Below the pieces are notes generated by a model. That model had not been told where the DNA came from. It was given only the letters and a program-made list of their open reading frames with translations, and did not search any database. A stretch of DNA of 52,768 nucleotides from Akkermansia muciniphila (lineage in GTDB: Bacteria > Verrucomicrobiota > Verrucomicrobiia > Verrucomicrobiales > Akkermansiaceae): NCBI GenBank assembly GCA_945883695.1, contig CAMCYK010000011.1:1-52768 (forward strand), read 5' to 3'. This document shows positions 13,501 through 19,500 of the stretch, one piece after another; the first letter of the stretch is position 1; each line of letters starts with the position of its first letter. The position numbers and the translations under genes were made by a program.

Positions 13501-16500
13501 GACCGCACCTTCACCACCGGCACGCTCACCGCCTTGGCAGGACTTTCATTGAGCCACGGATCGCTGGCCCCGGACTTCGCACTCAGCCGCACCGCCTATA
13601 CCGCCACCGTTCCGTTCACGGCGGGCTCGATCACCGTCAGTCCGCGGGTAGCGACGCCCGGAGCCACGGTCACGGTTAACGATCGTCCGGTCGCCTCCGG
13701 CGGCGCGAGCGAGGCGCTGGACCTCGCCGTCGGCGAAAACGAAATCGTGATCGAGGTGCGCGCGCCCGGCGCTGCCGCAGGTTCGCAGCGCTACGTGGTG
13801 ACCGTGACCCGCCTGCCGGAGCTCCTTGTTCTGGATGCCGCCGGTGCCACCGGCGCGAGGTCCGACCGCTTCGGGATTGCCGGGCTGACGGCCGCCATCT
13901 CCCTGCGCCATGCCCCCGCCACCGGAGCCTCGCTGTTACTGTTGGACAGCACCGGCGGCGAGCCGATCGGCGGTCGCTTCGCCAATCTTGACCAAGGTCA
14001 GGAGATCGTCCTGGAACACGACGGCATCGCCTACCCGTTCGTCGCCAACTACCACGGCGGCGATGGCAACGACCTGGTCCTCCAATGGGCGAACACCCGG
14101 CTCGCGGGCTGGGGCAGCAACGGCAACGGGCAGCTCGGCGGCACTCTCGCGACCACCCAGACGGTGCCGGCCGACCTCCAGCTCTCCCCGGCCTTCGGCT
14201 CGCCCGTGATGGCTGCCGCGACCGGTTACCGGCATTCGCTGGCCTTGACCGCCGACGGCGAAATCCACGCCTGGGGCATCGACGATCGGGGCCAGCTCGG
14301 CCAGGCCGGCAAGACCGACAGCGCCTTCCCGCTCAAGGTGGACCGCTCCGGCATCCTGGCCGGCCGCCGGGTCGTCGCGATCGCCGCCGGCTACGGCCAC
14401 TCGCTCGCGCTGTGCGACGATGGCCAGGTCGCCAGCTGGGGATGGAATGGCGGCGGCCAACTGGGGGTGCCCGGCATCGAGGATCGCGCGGTGCCCGGCC
14501 GGGTCGAAACCACCGGTGTGCTGGCCGGCAAGCAGGTGGTGCGGATCGCCGCCGGCTCCTTTCACAATCTGGCCTTGTGCTCCGACGGCACGCTGGCCGC
14601 CTGGGGCTCCAACACCTTCGGCCAACTGGGCAACAACCTGTCGTCTGCCGCCTTCGTTCCGGTGCGGGTCGATCTCAACGGCGTGCTGGCCGGCAAGCGG
14701 ATCGTTGCCATCGCCGCCGGTTATCAGCACAGCCTCGCGCTCTGCTCCGACGGCACCCTGGCGGCGTGGGGGAACAACGAATCCGGCCAGCTTGGCATCG
14801 GCTCCATCGAAAGTCCGAAGCGCGTCCCGGTGCAGGTGATCACCACCGGGGCCCTGGCGGGGAAGACCGTGATCGGCATCGCCGCGGGCGACGATCACTC
14901 CCTCGCCTGGTGCTCGGACGGCAGCGCGGTGGCGTGGGGGACCAACAACGCCGGCCGGCTTGGCGACGGCACCACCACCCGGCGCGACGCGCCGGTTGCG
15001 GTGAACTCGAGCGGTGCCCTCGCCGGGAAGTCGGTCACCGCCATCACGGCGGGTGCCCATCACAGCCTCGCGCTGGCTGCCGACGGCAGCGCAATCGCCT
15101 GGGGCGACAATCCCTTCGGTCAACTGGGGATCAACAGCAACACCGGCGCTACCCTGCCCACCGCCGTCCACGGCGCCGGACTGGCAGCCGGCGAGCGCTT
15201 CATGACGCTCGTCGCGGGCCGTGCCTCCTTGCACACGCTCGCCCTGGTCGCCAGCCCGCCCAAGCCGCTGGCGGCCACGCTGGCTGCCGACGGAATCACC
15301 GGCGACGGAGCCACGCTGAGGGGCAGCGTGCGCCCGAACGGCGGCTCCGCCGACATCGCTTTCGAATACGGACTCACGCCCGACTACGGGCACCGGATCG
15401 AGGCGACGCCCGCCACCGCCGGCGGCACGGGCACCCTCCCGGCGTCGGCGCGGATCGAAGGCCTGATCTCCGGCGCAACCTATCACTACCGGATCCTCGC
15501 CACCTCGCCGGCGGGAGTTTTTGCGGGAGCAGACCGGACCTTCACCGCGGGCGACGACGCGGCGCTGGCTTCGCTGGTCACGAGCGCCGGAAGCTTCGAT
15601 CACCCGTTCACCCCCGGACGTTTGGAATACCGTGCGACCCTGCCCTTTGCCATTTCCAGCGTGACCGTCACCGCGGTCCCGGCGCGGGCCGGAGCCACGG
15701 TCGCCATCAATGGCGGCGGGGCGGCAACCGTCGCGGTGCCGGCCGGCGAAAGCACCATCACCGTCGAAGTGGCGGCCCCTTCCGGCACGCCGCGCCAGGC
15801 CTACCGCATCCACCTCACCCGCCTGCCGGAGACCTTCCGCTTCGCCACCGCGGGCGAGGTGCCGGTCAGGACCGCGCACTTCGCCCCCGCCGGACTCAGC
15901 GCCTCGTTCGAACTCGGTTTCGCCCCGCTTCCCGGCACCCGTCTGACCGTCGTGGAGAACACCGGCGACGGGCGGATCCGAGGGACCTTCGCCAATCTCG
16001 CCCAAGGCGAAATGGTGACCCTCGACTTCGGCGGGCGGAGTTACCGCTTCGCCGCGCACTACTTCGGCGGCGACGGCAACGACCTCGTCCTCGAATGGGC
16101 CTCGAACCGGCTTTTCGGCTGGGGCTTTGGCAGCACCCCGCGGAGCTTCCTGCCGACCCCGGCGGATCCTTCCGGCATCATCCCCCGCTCGCCGATTGTC
16201 GCGGTCGCCGCCGGCCAGAGCCACCGCATCACCTTGCATGCCGACGGGTCGCTCGCCGGGTGGGGAAGCAACGACGACGGTCAGTTGGGCAATGGCGCGT
16301 CGGGCACCAGCAGTACCACGCCGGTCGCCGTGGACCAGCGTGGCGTGCTGGCGGGCAAACAGGTGGTCCGCATCGCGGCCGGCGAGCGGCACACGCTCGC
16401 CCTCTGCTCCGACGGCACGGTGGCCGGGTGGGGTCACAATTTCTACGGAGCGATCGGACCCGCCGGTGCAAGCCGCCAAGCGGTCCCGGTGGCGATCCCG

Positions 16501-19500
16501 GTCCAGTCGCTGGCCCCGGGCAAAGCCGTCGTCGGCATCGCGGCCGGCGCCATCAGCAGCTACGCGTGGTTCGATGACGGAACCATCGCGGCCTGGGGTT
16601 CGAATCAATACGGTCAGCTCGGCAACAACAGCACCTTCAACAGCCCGGCCCCGGTTCTCGTTTCCCGATCCGGGGCGCTGGCCGGAATCAAAGTGGTCTC
16701 GGTGGTCGCCGGTGATCACTACGCCGCCGCGCTTGGCTCCGACGGCACCGTGGCTTCGTGGGGCCGCAACGCGGACGGCCAGTTGGGAATCAACTCGACC
16801 GTCAACAGCCCCGTCCCGGTCGCCGTGGACCGGCTGGGCGCGCTCGGCGGAAAAACCGTCGTCGCACTGGCGGGCGGCAGCAGTTTCCAGCTCGCCCGCT
16901 GCTCCGACGGCAGCGTCGCCGGCTGGGGCCAGAACACCAACCGCCAGCTCGCAACGTCGGTCGGCAGCCGCAGCACGGTGCCGGTCGGGGTCCAGATGAC
17001 GGGAGCACTGGACGGCAAGACGATTCTGGAAATCGCCGCCGGGGACGACCACGCGTGGGCCCGTTGTTCGGACGGCTCCGTCGTCGCATGGGGGGGCAAT
17101 ATCAATGGCCAGCTCGGCGACAACACCACGGTCAACAACAACCTGCCGGTCCTCGTTTCGACCGCGAACTTGCTGCCCGGTGAACGCCTCACGGCGCTGG
17201 CCTCCTGTCCTCTGGCCACCTCGAGTTATGCCATCGGCTCGCTGCCACAACTTCCGCTCGTCACCACTCTCGCGGCAAGCGCCATCCGCAACACCGTGGC
17301 GACACTTCACGGCGCGGTCCTGCCCGATGGCGTGGCGGGCGAGCTGTATTTCGACTGCGGCCCCACCGAAAATTACGGGCTGACCATCGCCGCCAACCCG
17401 GCCTCGGTGGACGGCAGCGCGGCCGTTCAGGCCAGCGCTCCGGTGACCGGCATGCGGCCCGGCTCCACCTGGCACTTCCGGCTCCGCCTCGTCACCCCCC
17501 ACGGCAGCTACCTGGGCGAAGACCGCACTTTCACCACCGCCACCGATGCCACCTTGGCATCCCTCTCCACCCGCGCCGGCAACCTGACTCCGGAGTTCTC
17601 GCCGCCCACCACCCGCTACGCGCTGACCGTGCCGCATACGACCGGGTCCCTCGTTCTCGATCCCACCGCCTCGGTCCCCGGCGCGGTCGTCTCGGTCAAT
17701 GATGCCGTGCCGACGACTCCCGTCCTGCTCGAGACCGGATCCAACGTCCTCAAGGTGCAAGTCACCGGACCGGACAGCGGTGAAACCTTCCGCTATCTTG
17801 TCATCGTGACCCGGTTGCCGGAGCTCCTGCGCTTCGACTCCCCGGAGGACGTCCCGCTGGTCGCCGGACAGTTCGCGGCGGCCGCCGCGCTTCCCCCGGT
17901 CCGGCTCGGTTTCATCCCCCAGCCCGGAACCGTGCTGAGGCTCTTGGACAATCGCGGCGGGGATCCGATTTCCGGCCGCTTCCCCGGTCTTCCTCACGGC
18001 GGGACCCTTGACCTCGAATCAGGCGGCAGCGCCTATCGCTTCGTCGTCAATTACCACGGCGGCGACGGCAACGATCTGGTCCTCCAGTGGGCGAACTCCC
18101 GCGTGTTCGGCTGGGGCGAAAGTCAGCAGGGACAACTCGGCAACGGCCTCCGGGGGGGGGCGACCCCGACCCCGACCCTCGCCGCCATCGGCGGAACCCT
18201 CGCCGGGAAAGAAGTCCTGGCCACCGCGACGGGCGGCTTCCACAGCCTCGCCCAGGCCACCGACGGAACCCTGGTTGCCTGGGGCTCCGGCTCCGGCGGG
18301 AAGCTCGGCAACGGCAGCAACAATGACGCTCTCGCGCCCGTTGCGGTCGATCCCACCGGCGCGCTGGCCGGCAAGTCGGTGATCGCCCTGGTGCCGGGCC
18401 GCGATTTCAGCGTGGCGCTCTGCGATGATGGCACCCTGGCCTCGTGGGGCGACAACGGCAGCGGACAACTCGGCAACGGCACCACGGCATCCAGTGCCGT
18501 CCCGGTCGCCGTCCTCCCGGTCGGCGCCCTCGCCGGCAAGCAGGTCAGCTCGGTCGTCACCGGCGCCAGATTCGCCCTCGCCCGCTGCTCCGACGGCTCG
18601 CTCGCCGCCTGGGGTGCCAATGGCGACGGACAACTCGGCAACGGCGGCCGGCCCGCCGGAATGATGCCCGTAACCGTTGTCTCCAACGGCGCCCTCGCCG
18701 GGAAACACGTCACCGCCATCACCGCCGGCGAAAGCCACTGCCTCGCCCTCTGCGAGGACGGCACGATGGTCGCCTGGGGACTCAATACCCACGGTCAACT
18801 GGGCGACAACAGCACCGTCACCCGCCCGGCACCGGTCGCCGTCGACCACGGTGGAGCGCTTGCGGGAAAGCACGTGATCGCGATCGCCGCCGGCAACCAT
18901 CATTCGCTGGCGCTTTGCTCGGACGGCAGCCTCTTCGCCTGGGGACTCAACTCCGATGGACAGCTTGGCAACCACGGCACCACCAACAGCTTGGTCCCCA
19001 CGCCGGTCGATCTCTCGGGGGCGCTCGCCGGCAAAACCATCCGCTCGATCCTCGCGGGCACGACCTTCAGCCTCGCTTCCTGCACCGACGGCACGATCGC
19101 CGCCTGGGGGAGCAACAACCGCGGTCAACTCGGCGACTTGACCCTTGCCAAACGCCCCGCTCCCGTCCTCACGTCCACCATCACGCTGCGGGCCGGCGAG
19201 CAGTGGATGGACTTGCCCGCCCGTCAATCCGGACTCCACACCGTCATGCTCGCCGGGGCCCCGCTCGCTTCCGCCGCCACGCTGGCCGCCCGCGACATCA
19301 CCGGCACCCGTGCCACCTTGCAGGGCACCGTGCAGGCGAACCGGAACGCGGTCGCCGTCTCCTTCGAATACGGGCTCGATGCCACTTACGGCGAAACGAC
19401 CGCCGCGCTGCCTGCCAGTGCGAGCGGTATCGGCTCCACCGCCGCAAGCGCCCGCTTGTCCGGCCTGCGGCCCGGCACGACCTACCATTTCCGCACCGTG

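Noticed and set aside
13936-17997. A 1,353-codon open frame on the minus strand, antisense to the giant gene
   Set aside because: It is the mirror of GC-rich RCC1 repeats: Asp/Gly/Arg/His-rich, with repeating phrases that follow the sense repeats, no domain and no start signal. Other antisense frames at 4669-6006, 9256-11331, 11389-13455, 18019-19488 and 19618-21072 are the same artefact.
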